The notes: generated by a model not told the origin, from the letters alone. DNA of 64,000 nt from Flavobacterium sp. Root420 (GCF_001427905.1 NZ_LMEF01000001.1:372394-436393), one strand, 5' to 3'. Shown: positions 7,326 to 16,574, numbered from the stretch's first letter. Program-made: numbers and translations.

Positions 7326-8408
7326 ATGAAAAATACTGCGCTTACGCACATACATGAGAGTTTGGGAGCGAAAATGCTGCCTTTTGCCGGTTATAATATG
7401 CCTATTACTTATGAAGGTATAAATGCTGAACACGAAACAGTTCGTAACAGCGTGGGCGTTTTTGACGTTTCGCATATGGGAGAATTTTTACTGACAGGAC
7501 CAAATGCTTTGGCTTTAATTCAGAAAGTGACTTCGAATGATGCTTCGACTTTGACTATTGGAAGAGCGCAATATTCGTGTTTGCCAAACAATGACGGCGG
7601 AATCGTTGATGATTTGATTGTGTATAAAATGAAAGAAGAGCAATATTTGCTTGTTGTAAATGCCTCGAATATTGAAAAAGACTGGAACTGGATTTCATCG
7701 CACAATGATTTGGGTGTTGAAATGAAAAACCTTTCTGATGATTATTCTTTACTGGCGATTCAGGGACCAAAAGCGGTTGAAGCCATGCAATCTCTATCTT
7801 CAATAGATTTATCAGCAATTGCTTATTATCATTTTGAAGTAGCTGATTTTGCAGGAATTGAACATGTAATTATTTCAGCTACAGGATATACTGGTTCTGG
7901 GGGATTTGAAATATATTGTAAAAACAGTGAAGTTGAGCAAATTTGGAACAAAGTTTTTGAAGCTGGTGCAGCATTTGGAATTAAGCCAATTGGACTTGCA
8001 GCTCGTGATACTTTACGTTTAGAAATGGGGTTCTGTTTGTATGGAAATGATATTAATGATACGACTTCACCTCTTGAAGCTGGTTTAGGATGGATTACAA
8101 AATTCAATAAAGATTTCACGAATTCTGAAAATCTGAAAAAACAAAAAGAAGAAGGTGTTACTAAAAAATTAGTTGCTTTTGAAATGCAGGAACGTGCAGT
8201 ACCAAGACATGACTATGAAATTGTTGATGCTTCTGGCGCTGTAATTGGTGTTGTAACGTCTGGAACCATGTCTCCTTCTATGAATAAAGGTATTGGTTTA
8301 GGATATGTTACGGTAAGCAATAGCGCTGTTGATAGTGCTATTTTTATAAGAATCAGAAAAAATGATGTTCCTGCGAAAGTGGTAAAATTGCCTTTTTACA
8401 AGAAATAG
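7326..8408 (+). CDS. gcvT: Glycine cleavage system aminomethyltransferase (T protein)
   Basis: A 360-residue tetrahydrofolate-dependent T protein, which releases ammonia and passes the methylene carbon from the H-protein-bound intermediate to THF. Signatures in order: [58 protein letters not shown] (folate site) and the C-terminal barrel ending GLGYV. Length is normal. gcvH and gcvP are not nearby, as is common in Bacteroidota. A -7 element lies upstream and a strong terminator with a GAAA loop follows. Confidence 0.95.
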   Translation: MKNTALTHIHESLGAKMLPFAGYNMPITYEGINAEHETVRNSVGVFDVSHMGEFLLTGPNALALIQKVTSNDASTLTIGRAQYSCLPNNDGGIVDDLIVYKMKEEQYLLVVNASNIEKDWNWISSHNDLGVEMKNLSDDYSLLAIQGPKAVEAMQSLSSIDLSAIAYYHFEVADFAGIEHVIISATGYTGSGGFEIYCKNSEVEQIWNKVFEAGAAFGIKPIGLAARDTLRLEMGFCLYGNDINDTTSPLEAGLGWITKFNKDFTNSENLKKQKEEGVTKKLVAFEMQERAVPRHDYEIVDASGAVIGVVTSGTMSPSMNKGIGLGYVTVSNSAVDSAIFIRIRKNDVPAKVVKLPFYKK

Positions 8409-8430
8409 TTTTAAAGACCTAATAATTAAG

Positions 8431-8464
8431 AAAATGCATTACTGAAAAGTGATGCATTTTTTGT
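8431..8464 (+). terminator. Rho-independent terminator after gcvT
   Basis: 8431-8443 pairs with 8448-8460 (13 bp including one G-T) around a GAAA tetraloop, followed by a T-rich run. This is a very stable hairpin. Confidence 0.85.
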
Positions 8465-8585
8465 TACAATTCATTGTGCATTTCATCGAAAACAAATCGT
8501 TTAAATGTAAGAGATTTTAGAAAAAATATAACTTTTAATCAAAATAATAAGCGTAATTTTAAACTAAAACGAAGATCTTCGATTT

Positions 8586-10616
8586 ATGAAAAAAATACTA
8601 TTATTTTTTTTGATGACTACAAACGCACTATTTAGTCAAAATAGCGCAAACACATGCGAAATTCTAAGCAAAATAAATCGACTTATTCAAACTGAACATA
8701 TTAGACCAAAACCAGTTGATGACAGCTTATCTATTTTTGTATTTGATAATCTGATTAATGAACTTGATCCTTCAAGAAATATTTTTTTTAAGACGGAATA
8801 CGATGAATTATCCAAAAAATATCGTGTGAGTTTAGATGATATGATTATGGAAGGTGATTGTAATTTTACAGATGATATTTCTAATAAATACAAAGACGGA
8901 CTACGCAGAACTAAAGCCGTTTTAGAAAAAATTCAGGCCGAAACTATTGATTATACAAAAAAAGATACAATCCGGTTTTATAAAAAATCATTTCCTTTTT
9001 ATCTTAAAAAAGAAGATTTGGAAAAAGTCTGGCTTAAGAAATTACGCTATCAGATTTTAGATGATATGGCTGAAAGGAGTGATAATTTGGATTCTATTAA
9101 AGCTAATTTCAAATCGATTGAACTGGCTTCCAGAACCACTATTTTAAGCAATGAAATTTGTCGGTTCAATACTCTTTTAGAGACGAATACAAATCTGGAG
9201 GAGAAAGTATACAACTTATTTTGCACCTATTTTGACCCGCATACGGCCTATTTTAGCAATGATTCTAAATCGAGCTTCGTAGCTTCATTATCAAAGGAAC
9301 ATTTATCACTTGGAATGACGGTTAATTTGAACGAGAAAAACGAAATTATAATTGATGAAATAGATCCGAACGGGCCGGCTTTTAAAACAGGACAAATAAA
9401 AAAAGGCGATCAGATTGTTTCGATCTCCAACCATAAAGATACATTACAAGTCTCTTGCTCCTCTTTAGAATCTATTTCGACCATGATTTTATCGGAATCA
9501 AATAAGAGTATTACCCTTACGCTAAAAAGGAATTCGGGCAAAAGTTTCGATGTTTATATTGAAAAACAAGTCATGAAAGATGAAGAAAACTCTGTTTTTA
9601 GTTTTATTGTTGGCAAGGAGAGCAAAATTGGCTATATCAAAATTCCGAGTTTTTATGCGGATCTGGATGGCAACAGCCGAAAAGGTTGTGCCGATGATGT
9701 TGCACGAGAAGTGATAAAACTAGATCGCGACAATATAAAAGGTCTTGTAATTGATTTAATTGATAATGGCGGCGGATCTATGGAAGAAGCCATTAAATTG
9801 GCCGGAATGTTTGTTGATTATGGGCCACTTTCGATTGTGGTCGACAATAAACAAGGTACATCTGTCATTAATGATCCTTACAGAGGAATGATTTATAAGG
9901 GACCAATCGTAGTGCTGGTGAATAGTAATACAGCTTCGGCAAGCGAGTTTTTTTCTTCAATATTACAAGATTATAATCGCGCTTTAATATTGGGCAGTAC
10001 TACGCTTGGTAAAGCCACAATGCAAACTATTCTTTCGCTTGACGAAGAAAAAAATACTGATTTCCTGAAAATCACCATTAATAAATTTTATCGGGTAACG
10101 GGAAAAAGTCATCAATACGTGGGAGTTATTCCAGATGTTATAGTACCTGAATTTTATGAGGGTGTTTACCAAAAAGAAAGTGATTTTCCGACTGCTATTA
10201 AAAACGACAGTATCCAGCCTTTTTTAAAATACAAACCTTTTGTAAAACGTCCTTTAATTGATAAACTTGCTGAAAATAGTACGGCTCGTTTGGCTGATAA
10301 CTATTTTTTTAACGACGTAAAAAAAATAAATCTAAAAATTGATCAATTGGTAAACACTCCAAAATCAGAAATTCCGATGACAATCGATGCCGTTTTTAAT
10401 CAGAAAAAAATAGTGAATTCGCTTTGGAAGGAGATTAACACCTTTAATGATGAAAACAATCCACTGGACGTTTATAATTCTACTGTAAATCAATTTTTAC
10501 TAGGCGTTTACCCCACTGAAAAAACAATAAATCAGTACCAGATCAATAATCTTAAAACAAATCCATACCTGAATGAAGCCGTGAATATTATTACGGAGTT
10601 TAATGCTTCTAAATAG
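8586..10616 (+). CDS. S41-family C-terminal processing protease (Prc/Tsp-like)
   Basis: A 676-residue periplasmic protease with a signal peptide ending near LFSQ (residue 18). The N-terminal region has the Tsp-type IFVFDNLINELDPSRNIFF segment. A PDZ domain follows (about 235-320, with LSLGM and IKKGDQIVSI), then the S41 core with DNGGGSMEEAIKLAG. The Ser-Lys dyad appears to be Ser451 (TASASEFF) and Lys476 (LGKATMQ), 25 residues apart as in E. coli Prc. The C-terminal DUF3340-like extension is present. The stop codon TAG is the first unit of a heptanucleotide array. Confidence 0.88.
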   Translation: MKKILLFFLMTTNALFSQNSANTCEILSKINRLIQTEHIRPKPVDDSLSIFVFDNLINELDPSRNIFFKTEYDELSKKYRVSLDDMIMEGDCNFTDDISNKYKDGLRRTKAVLEKIQAETIDYTKKDTIRFYKKSFPFYLKKEDLEKVWLKKLRYQILDDMAERSDNLDSIKANFKSIELASRTTILSNEICRFNTLLETNTNLEEKVYNLFCTYFDPHTAYFSNDSKSSFVASLSKEHLSLGMTVNLNEKNEIIIDEIDPNGPAFKTGQIKKGDQIVSISNHKDTLQVSCSSLESISTMILSESNKSITLTLKRNSGKSFDVYIEKQVMKDEENSVFSFIVGKESKIGYIKIPSFYADLDGNSRKGCADDVAREVIKLDRDNIKGLVIDLIDNGGGSMEEAIKLAGMFVDYGPLSIVVDNKQGTSVINDPYRGMIYKGPIVVLVNSNTASASEFFSSILQDYNRALILGSTTLGKATMQTILSLDEEKNTDFLKITINKFYRVTGKSHQYVGVIPDVIVPEFYEGVYQKESDFPTAIKNDSIQPFLKYKPFVKRPLIDKLAENSTARLADNYFFNDVKKINLKIDQLVNTPKSEIPMTIDAVFNQKKIVNSLWKEINTFNDENNPLDVYNSTVNQFLLGVYPTEKTINQYQINNLKTNPYLNEAVNIITEFNASK

Positions 10617-10712
10617 ATTTTAGATTTTAGATTTTAGATTTTAGATTTTAGATTTTAGATTTTAGATTTTAGATTTTAGATTTTAGATTTTAGATTTTAG
10701 ATTTTAGATTTT
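10615..10712. repeat. Perfect 7-bp tandem repeat, 14 copies of AGATTTT
   Basis: Fourteen uninterrupted AGATTTT units run from 10615 to 10712. The array starts within the TAG stop codon of the S41 protease gene. Since 7 is not a multiple of 3, TAG recurs in all three forward frames. Short runs of the same word occur at about 5930-5950, 54510-54535 and 61800-61825. Confidence 0.95.
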
Positions 10713-10898
10713 ATACTTTTTCAAAGTTTTCAACTTTAAAAAAGTATATTGTGAGCTCCACAATTAATTATCAAGTCAGACCTTTGCGGACTTTGCGTAA
10801 AAACCTTGCGAACCTTGCGGTTAAATTCAGCCTGATGTCTTTAAAATTCACAGTTAAATTTTCATAAGAACATAATTTAAAAAAGAATACGATTGATT
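10713..10898. other. Intergenic region with CTTTGCGG words
   Basis: Between the heptamer array and the yebC promoter there is only AT-rich sequence with CCTTTGCGGACTTTGCG and CCTTGCGAACCTTGCGG words at about 10781-10826, an intergenic repeat family. No gene is supported. Confidence 0.5.
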
Positions 10899-10928
10899 TT
10901 GGAAAAATAAGGAATAACCGTATTTTTG
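10899..10928 (+). promoter_or_regulatory. Promoter of yebC-like gene, exact consensus
   Basis: TTG at 10899-10901, 19 bases of spacer, then TATTTTTG at 10921-10928. This fits TTG-N19-TANNTTTG exactly. The ATG lies 24 bases downstream. Confidence 0.75.
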
Positions 10929-10951
10929 CATCACAAAACTAAAAATTAGAA

Positions 10952-11665
10952 ATGGGAAGAGCGTTCGAATTTAGAAAAGGAAGAAAAATGAAACGTTGGT
11001 CAGCAATGGCCAAAACATTTACCAGAATTGGTAAAGACATCGTTATGGCTGTTAAAGAAGGCGGACCTAACCCAGATGCCAATTCTAGATTAAGAGCTGT
11101 AATACAAAATGCAAAAGCCGCCAACATGCCAAAGGACAATGTGGAGCGCGCGATAAAAAATGCAAGTAATAAAGATACTGCCAACTATAAGGAAATTTTG
11201 TTTGAAGGATATGCTCCTCACGGAATTGCGATTTTGATTGAAACAGCATCTGACAATAATAACAGAACAGTAGCAAATATCCGTAGTTATTTCAACAAAT
11301 GCAACGGAACAATGGGAACTCAGGGTTCTGTTGAATTTATGTTTGACCATACCTGTAACTTCAGAATTGCAAAAGGTAATCTTGATCCGGAAGAATTAGA
11401 ATTAGAACTTATTGATTTTGGTGCTGAAGAAGTTTTCGAAGACGAAGACGGAATCTTAATCTACGCTCCTTTTGGAAGCTTTGGAGCTTTACAAAAAGAA
11501 CTAGAAAACAGAGGTTTAGAAATTTTATCTTCTGGTTTTGAGCGTATTCCACAAATCACCAAAGAATTAACAGAAGCTCAAATCGCTGACGTTGAAAAAT
11601 TAATCGAGAAAATTGAAGAAGATGATGACGTTATGAACGTTTATCATACGATGAAAGAAGAGTAA
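10952..11665 (+). CDS. YebC/PmpR-family protein (transcriptional regulator or translational activator)
   Basis: A 237-residue protein of normal family length. It opens MGRAFEFRKGRKMKRW and continues with GGPNPDANSRLRAVIQNAKAANMPKDNVERAI, the family signature. The middle has EGYAPHGIAILIE, and the acidic C-terminus ends at EDDDVMNVYHTM. YebC proteins were described as DNA-binding regulators, and some members help ribosomes through difficult stretches. Which applies here cannot be told. It is a single gene with an exact-consensus promoter and a strong terminator. Confidence 0.92.
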   Translation: MGRAFEFRKGRKMKRWSAMAKTFTRIGKDIVMAVKEGGPNPDANSRLRAVIQNAKAANMPKDNVERAIKNASNKDTANYKEILFEGYAPHGIAILIETASDNNNRTVANIRSYFNKCNGTMGTQGSVEFMFDHTCNFRIAKGNLDPEELELELIDFGAEEVFEDEDGILIYAPFGSFGALQKELENRGLEILSSGFERIPQITKELTEAQIADVEKLIEKIEEDDDVMNVYHTMKEE

Positions 11666-11682
11666 TATTTTTTTTAATATCT

Positions 11683-11710
11683 AAAGCCCTGGAATTTCAG
11701 GGCTTTTTTT
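11683..11710 (+). terminator. Rho-independent terminator after yebC-like gene
   Basis: AAAGCCCTG (11683-11691) pairs with CAGGGCTTT (11698-11706) around a six-base loop and runs into a T tract. The convergent neighbour ends at 11718, so it may serve both strands. Confidence 0.85.
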
Positions 11711-11717
11711 GTTTTTA

Positions 11718-12473
11718 TCAAATTTCTTTAATGCCTTTTCTATCGATATAATTAATTCCTAATCCGCCTAACATATAAACTTTAGTGCCCTGCTCTGTAT
11801 CAACACTTATATCTTGCAAAAAAACATTTTCTCTCACTAATTTCACATCGAAAGGGATTGTTTTGGATAAATAATAATCATTGCTTTTAATAGCAATAAT
11901 TAGAGATTTGGTGCTTTTCAAAACAAATATTGGAACAGAAAATTTACCTGTTTTTGCATTTACTTTAAATAGAGTTGCAGAATCATTAATAGTTAACATT
12001 AAGTTGGGATATGTTTTATTATTTAAAGGTCTATTTGTTTTTGAATCTAATATTTTCCCTTTTACCGTAATCGAAATTTTTTCTTCAGGCTCTGCATTAA
12101 AGGCAATCTTACCAACAATATGATTGGCAAGTTTTGGCACACTAATTTCAGTTTCAACTGGCGTTTTTTCCTGTCCTATCACAGTGGAGGTTAATAAAAC
12201 CGACGCAGCAATTGCAGCATATTTAAAGTTATTGATTTTAGAAGATTCATTGTATTCGAATTCTTCTTCCAACTGTGTTGTTTTTAGACGTGCACAGATA
12301 TTTTTTCCTTTGCTTTCTAGTATGATTCTTGCTATTTCTGAATTCGTTTTATTACTAAAATCTATTACATTTTTAGCACAAGAATCACAAAACGAGCCTT
12401 TAGCATTAGGAATCATTTCATCAAAATTTTCAGTACAAGGATTAGCTATTTCTAAGGTGAATTTCTTTTTCAT
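11718..12473 (-). CDS. Cys-rich N-terminal domain plus regulatory-like membrane protein
   Basis: 251 residues from the ATG at 12473. A start ten codons upstream is possible, but MKKKFTLEIANPC is the typical family beginning. The N-terminus has four cysteines (C13, C29, C32, C60) in NPC...FCDSCAKNVIDF, a layout that could bind a metal and that I recall from many Bacteroidota proteins. One membrane helix follows (about 75-92, FKYAAIAASVLL). After it comes a likely periplasmic beta-sandwich resembling a carboxypeptidase regulatory-like domain (VKGKILDSKTNRPL). Function is unknown. Convergent with the yebC-like gene. Confidence 0.7.
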   Translation of the reverse strand: MKKKFTLEIANPCTENFDEMIPNAKGSFCDSCAKNVIDFSNKTNSEIARIILESKGKNICARLKTTQLEEEFEYNESSKINNFKYAAIAASVLLTSTVIGQEKTPVETEISVPKLANHIVGKIAFNAEPEEKISITVKGKILDSKTNRPLNNKTYPNLMLTINDSATLFKVNAKTGKFSVPIFVLKSTKSLIIAIKSNDYYLSKTIPFDVKLVRENVFLQDISVDTEQGTKVYMLGGLGINYIDRKGIKEI

Positions 12474-12621
12474 ACTATATCTTTTTAAGTTAAAATCATT
12501 CAAAATGATTACTACTTATATAGAGTATGTTTTGCTTAGAAAGGTTGGGAACAACTTAGATTTATTTCTAAACTTTTTTAATCCATCGGTTTTCAACAGA
12601 AATTCTTATCCAAATTTGAAA

Positions 12622-13527
12622 CTATTTCTTATTTGTTACTTTAATCAAATAAGTTCCTTCTGGCAAATCGCCAATATTAGAAGCGTTACTTCCCATTATT
12701 TGTCTCCCTTGCGAGAAAACCTCAACAGTTTTAATAACATGTGTATTATTTGTTGGTACAGTTGCAGAAGTAGAAGTTTTTGCCGTAACTGCACCCTTTG
12801 TAATTGGTGTCGCAGATACTTTTTTTACTGCCCCAGAAGCCTGAGCAGTTTCAGTTACAGCTACACCGGTTGGTTTCGAACTGTTGTAAGATTCCATAAC
12901 CTGCTCGCCCGTCATGGCAACGTTATATATCTTTAGATCGTCAATGTCAGCATTGATGCCAATTGCATTATTTAATTGTCCCAGTCGCAGGATATAGCCT
13001 TTAGTGGCGCGTGGAATTCCGTCAGCTGATTTTAATAATTCACCATTACGGTATATTTTTGAACCAGTACCGTCATAAGTAATACTATACTGATACCAAA
13101 CTTCTTTTTGAAGAGGAGCTGAAACTACAACATTATTAGCATCTCCCCAACCCAGTAAACTTACGTCGGAATTTCCTGCAGCTGCAGCTTGCTGTAATAA
13201 GCCAAAATACTGCGTATTAACCGTACTGCCATAGCCTAAAATATAATTTATCGAACCAGTAGTATTAAATTTTATCCAGACAGATATTGATCTTGGTTTA
13301 TTATCTTGTGGAAGATCTCCTATTACTCCTTGCAAAACTTTGTTCGTAAGTCTTTGAGCTCCTTTAACAATTCCCATTCTGTCATGTACAAAGTTCGGTG
13401 TACCTAATAGGGAAATCGTATTAGCGGTATTACTCAAAGTCCCATTGAAATTGAATTCCTGAACCGGATTTTGGGCATTTGTATTTAAAAAACTTACAAA
13501 CATTAAAGCGAGTAATAATCTCTTCAT
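12622..13527 (-). CDS. Secreted LamG-like protein with T9SS-like C-terminus (paralogue 1)
   Basis: A 301-residue exported protein. The signal peptide ends near NTNAQ (residue 19). A concanavalin/LamG-like domain covers about residues 22-210 (SISVWIKFN, WYQYSITYDGTGSKIYRNG, NADIDDLKIYNVAMTGEQV), as in proteins that bind or decorate surface glycans. A Ser/Thr/Ala-rich linker follows. The end, VEVFSQGRQIMG...IGDLPEGTYLIKVTNKK, resembles the second half of a type IX sorting domain. Its close paralogue lies at 14241-15149, with a tiny divergent lipoprotein gene between them. Confidence 0.75.
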   Translation of the reverse strand: MKRLLLALMFVSFLNTNAQNPVQEFNFNGTLSNTANTISLLGTPNFVHDRMGIVKGAQRLTNKVLQGVIGDLPQDNKPRSISVWIKFNTTGSINYILGYGSTVNTQYFGLLQQAAAAGNSDVSLLGWGDANNVVVSAPLQKEVWYQYSITYDGTGSKIYRNGELLKSADGIPRATKGYILRLGQLNNAIGINADIDDLKIYNVAMTGEQVMESYNSSKPTGVAVTETAQASGAVKKVSATPITKGAVTAKTSTSATVPTNNTHVIKTVEVFSQGRQIMGSNASNIGDLPEGTYLIKVTNKK

Positions 13528-13901
13528 ATTTTATGGATTTTTGAGGCGTTTAAAAAAAGAATAAATAACATTCGATTATATCAAATTTTAAATAATCAAA
13601 ATTGATGACTTAAAACCTTCCATTAGATTTATTTATACTTTTATAAATTTTGTTAAAACTATAAATTTAATTCAATTTGACAAACAATTACAATACTTTA
13701 TTACAGCATTCCTATTCAAATAATAATATTAACACTTTTATAATATCCGTGTCTATACATTTGTAAAAGCATTTTTACAAAAAAAACAATTGTTTGATTA
13801 ATTTAACTCCACAAGGTAAATCCTAAAAAAATACTTGTAACACACTTTGTTTGTAATGATTTTAAACTAATAGAAAGCTTCTTAAAACTCATATTTCCTA
13901 T
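13528..13901. other. Divergent AT-rich intergenic region
   Basis: This 370-base stretch separates the minus-strand LamG paralogue 1 from the plus-strand small lipoprotein. It is very AT-rich with several A and T runs. I see no gene, no strong palindrome and no clear promoter for the LamG gene. Confidence 0.4.
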
Positions 13902-13909
13902 TATATTTG
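13902..13909 (+). promoter_or_regulatory. -7 promoter element for small lipoprotein gene
   Basis: TATATTTG (13902-13909) matches TANNTTTG and lies 27 bases before the ATG at 13937. A TTG inside this element is in frame with the gene, but as part of the promoter it is unlikely to be the start codon. Confidence 0.5.
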
Positions 13910-13936
13910 CAGCACCTCAAAAAAAATAAAAAAAAC

Positions 13937-14128
13937 ATGAAAACATCAAAATACACAAAAGTTGCAGTAATAATTATGGTTATTCTGTTTGTAGTAATTA
14001 GTGTAGTAAGCTGCAGTGTTCATACACATAGCAGTGGACCGGGCAAAGTTCCACCGGGACAAGCAAAAAAAATGTCAGGAAGTAAAAGTGCTAAAGCCTA
14101 CGCACCTGGACAACAGAAAAAACACTAG
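13937..14128 (+). CDS. Small lipoprotein with PGQ-rich tail
   Basis: 63 residues from the ATG at 13937, which follows an A-rich leader. An N-terminal hydrophobic helix (VAVIIMVILFVVISVVSC) ends in a lipobox-like cysteine. The tail is short and polar, Gly/Pro/Lys/His-rich, with two related motifs (PPGQAKK and APGQQKKH). I recall similar small Bacteroidota proteins being labelled quinol oxidase subunit 4, but nothing in the sequence supports that function. It is divergent from LamG paralogue 1 and convergent with paralogue 2. Confidence 0.7.
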   Translation: MKTSKYTKVAVIIMVILFVVISVVSCSVHTHSSGPGKVPPGQAKKMSGSKSAKAYAPGQQKKH

Positions 14129-14139
14129 TAAAAACAAAA

Positions 14140-14171
14140 AAAGCCTTTTAAATCTAACGTTAAAAGGCTTT
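14140..14171. terminator. Terminator between small lipoprotein and LamG paralogue 2
   Basis: AAAGCCTTTTAA (14140-14151) pairs perfectly with TTAAAAGGCTTT (14160-14171). A-rich DNA on the left and T-rich DNA on the right allow use from both strands. Confidence 0.75.
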
Positions 14172-14240
14172 CTTCACTAATTCAAAATTAATTCTACTAA
14201 TACAAAAAACTAACTATTTTTATCTACCGAATTCTTGTTT

Positions 14241-15149
14241 CTATTTTGAAGTAATTTTATTTGAAGGCTTATTTGTTATTTTCAATAAATAAGTCCCTTC
14301 CGGCAGATCACCAATACTCGTTGCATTGCCTCCCACTACCTTTTGTCCTTGAGAATATACCTCAACATTTTTAGTCACTCCATTTATATCACTTGCTGCA
14401 ATAATTGTATTAGCTGGTGTTTTTAAAGCAACTTTTATCTTTTCTGTACTTTTTTCAGGTTTTGAGGCTACTGATTCTGCAGTAAGAATTGCCGTCTTAG
14501 AACTGTTGTAATCTTCTAAAATTTGCTCCTCAGTCATAGCAATATTATAGATCTTTAAATCGTCGATATCAGCATTAATCCCTACTGTTGTATTAATTTC
14601 ACCCAATCTAAAAATAGTCCCTTTTGTAGAACGATTAATTCCACTCACTGATTTTAATAATTGTCCATCCCGGTAAATTTTAGAAACTGTACCATCAAAA
14701 GTAATACTATATTGATACCATGTATTTTTCAATAAAGAGGTAGAAACAATAACATCATTAGAAGCACCCCAGCCTGCTAAACTTAAATCAGAATCAGAAG
14801 AGGCAGTACCTTGCTGTAATAAACCACAATATTGAGCATTAAAAGCTGTTCCGTAGCCCCAAATGTAGTTTGCTTTTGCAATATCATTCAGTTTTACCCA
14901 GATTGTAACAGTTCTGGCTTTATTATCCTGAGGAAGGTCTGGTAGAACCGCTTCCATACCTTTATTAACTAATCGCTGCGCACTATTTGCAACTCCGTTT
15001 CTATCTGCAACAAAATTATTTGCTCCCAAGAATGAAGTTGTATTCATTGTATTAATTAAAGTTCCGTTAAAAGTAAATTCCTGAATGGGATTTTGAGCAT
15101 TAATATTCAAAAAACTTACAAACAGCATTGCGAGTAATACCTTTTTCAT
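14241..15149 (-). CDS. Secreted LamG-like protein with T9SS-like C-terminus (paralogue 2)
   Basis: A 302-residue paralogue of the protein at 12622-13527, with the same architecture: signal peptide ending near NINAQ, LamG-like domain (VTIWVKLN, WYQYSITFDGTVSKIYRDG, NADIDDLKIYNIAMTEEQI), variable linker, and a C-terminal VEVYSQGQKVVGG...IGDLPEGTYLLKITNK module. The linker sequences differ strongly while both flanking domains are well conserved. This suggests a local duplication followed by linker divergence. The ligand is unknown. Confidence 0.75.
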   Translation of the reverse strand: MKKVLLAMLFVSFLNINAQNPIQEFTFNGTLINTMNTTSFLGANNFVADRNGVANSAQRLVNKGMEAVLPDLPQDNKARTVTIWVKLNDIAKANYIWGYGTAFNAQYCGLLQQGTASSDSDLSLAGWGASNDVIVSTSLLKNTWYQYSITFDGTVSKIYRDGQLLKSVSGINRSTKGTIFRLGEINTTVGINADIDDLKIYNIAMTEEQILEDYNSSKTAILTAESVASKPEKSTEKIKVALKTPANTIIAASDINGVTKNVEVYSQGQKVVGGNATSIGDLPEGTYLLKITNKPSNKITSK

Positions 15150-15431
15150 AATAGTAGATTTAGGATTAAAAAAACATGCGTCCTTTTAATACTGCTAATC
15201 TATATTATAATGAATTTGAGCAGAAATTTTTCCGACAACGAACCTAAAAAACCGTTGAAATAACCAAAACTACTAATTCAAACTCTTAATAATATTTATT
15301 TTACTCTCAGACATACTATTAAAATAATAGATTTACTGCAATAAAAATAAAAATTTCTTACGTATAAATACGGTATTTTCAAAATACCCCCTTTGTAAAT
15401 ATCAGACATTTCCCTAATTCTTATATCAAAA
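15150..15431. other. AT-rich intergenic region upstream of LamG paralogue 2
   Basis: No gene or strong repeat is seen in these 280 bases. The region must contain the LamG paralogue 2 promoter, but no clear TANNTTTG was found on the minus strand. Confidence 0.4.
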
Positions 15432-15463
15432 AAAACTCCGGATAATTGAATATCCGGAGTTTT
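15432..15463 (-). terminator. Terminator of the cystathionine-synthase-like gene
   Basis: 15432-15444 pairs with 15451-15463 (13 bp, core ACTCCGGATA) around a six-base loop. Read on the minus strand it is followed by a run of T, so it terminates the gene ending at 15486. Confidence 0.85.
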
Positions 15464-15485
15464 ATATTTATAAGAATAATTCTTT

Positions 15486-16526
15486 TTATTTTACAAATTC
15501 AATTTTTTGAACTTCTTCTTCATTAATACTATCAAAGAATCCTTGTTCATTCATCCAGTCATCGCTAAACACTTTACTCATATAACGAGATCCATGGTCA
15601 GGAAAAATAGCAACTATATTACTATCCTTCGTAAACTCACCTTCTTCAGCATATTGTTTAATAGCCTGCATTACTGCTCCTGAAGTATATCCCACAAATA
15701 AACCTTCTTTACGAGTGATTTCTCTAGCAGAATGTGCACTCTCTTCGTCGGTTACTTTCATGAATTTATCAATAATATCAAAATCCGTAGCAGATGGAAT
15801 TAAGTTTTTCCCTAAACCTTCAATACGATAAGGATAAATCTCTTTGTTGTCAAATTCTCTTGTTTCATGGTATTTTTTTAATACGGATCCAAAAGCATCA
15901 ACACCTAAAATTCTAATATTTGGATTTTGTTCTTTTAAGAATTTGGCAGTTCCTGAGATAGTTCCCCCTGTTCCGCTGCATGCTATAAGATGTGTAATTT
16001 GTCCTTTTGTCTGTTCCCAAATTTCAGGACCTGTAGAGTTATAATGTGCATCAATATTCAACTGATTAAAATATTGATTGATATAAACAGAACCTTTAGT
16101 TTCTTCGTGTAAACGTTTCGCTACATTGTAATAAGACCTCTCATCATCAGCAGAAACGTGAGCCGGGCAAACATAAACTTTTGCACCTAAACTTCTCAAC
16201 ATGTCAATTTTGTCTTTTGATGATTTAGAGCTTACTGCCAAAATACAGTTGTAGCCCTTAATAATGCTTACCATTGCCAAACTAAAACCAGTATTACCAG
16301 ATGTAGTTTCGATGATGGTGTCTCCTGGAGAAAGAATTCCTTTTTTCTCGGCTTCTTCAATAATATATAACGCTATTCTATCTTTTGAGGAATGTCCCGG
16401 ATTAAAAGCTTCTACCTTTGCGTAGAAATTTCCTTCTAACTCTTCGGTGATTTTATTTAGCTTAATAAGTGGGGTGTTACCTATTAATTCTAAAACATTA
16501 TTATAAGCATTTATTTCTTCTTTCAT
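15486..16526 (-). CDS. PLP-dependent cysteine synthase / cystathionine beta-synthase-like enzyme
   Basis: 346 residues from the ATG at 16526, where [23 protein letters not shown] matches the family N-terminus. PLP fold-type II features: Lys in [20 protein letters not shown], and [15 protein letters not shown] (phosphate loop). The C-terminal half ([36 protein letters not shown]) resembles the catalytic core of cystathionine beta-synthase more than CysK/CysM. There is no tandem CBS domain, so no S-adenosylmethionine control is expected. It may make cystathionine or cysteine. A TAAATTTG element (16582-16575) overlaps the region just after the oligopeptidase gene. Confidence 0.82.
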   Translation of the reverse strand: MKEEINAYNNVLELIGNTPLIKLNKITEELEGNFYAKVEAFNPGHSSKDRIALYIIEEAEKKGILSPGDTIIETTSGNTGFSLAMVSIIKGYNCILAVSSKSSKDKIDMLRSLGAKVYVCPAHVSADDERSYYNVAKRLHEETKGSVYINQYFNQLNIDAHYNSTGPEIWEQTKGQITHLIACSGTGGTISGTAKFLKEQNPNIRILGVDAFGSVLKKYHETREFDNKEIYPYRIEGLGKNLIPSATDFDIIDKFMKVTDEESAHSAREITRKEGLFVGYTSGAVMQAIKQYAEEGEFTKDSNIVAIFPDHGSRYMSKVFSDDWMNEQGFFDSINEEEVQKIEFVK

Positions 16527-16574
16527 AAAAAAATAGTTAATCAAAGGCATTTCAAAATAACCCCTGATAGGTTG

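Noticed and set aside
7326-8408. Glycine riboswitch in front of gcvT
   Set aside because: The upstream structured element has none of the glycine aptamer features I know and instead resembles a dispersed Flavobacterium RNA motif.
12124-12936. 270-codon open frame on the plus strand
   Set aside because: It lies antisense to two well-supported genes (the Cys-rich membrane protein and LamG paralogue 1), has a Cys/Ser/Arg-rich unnatural composition and spans their intergenic gap.
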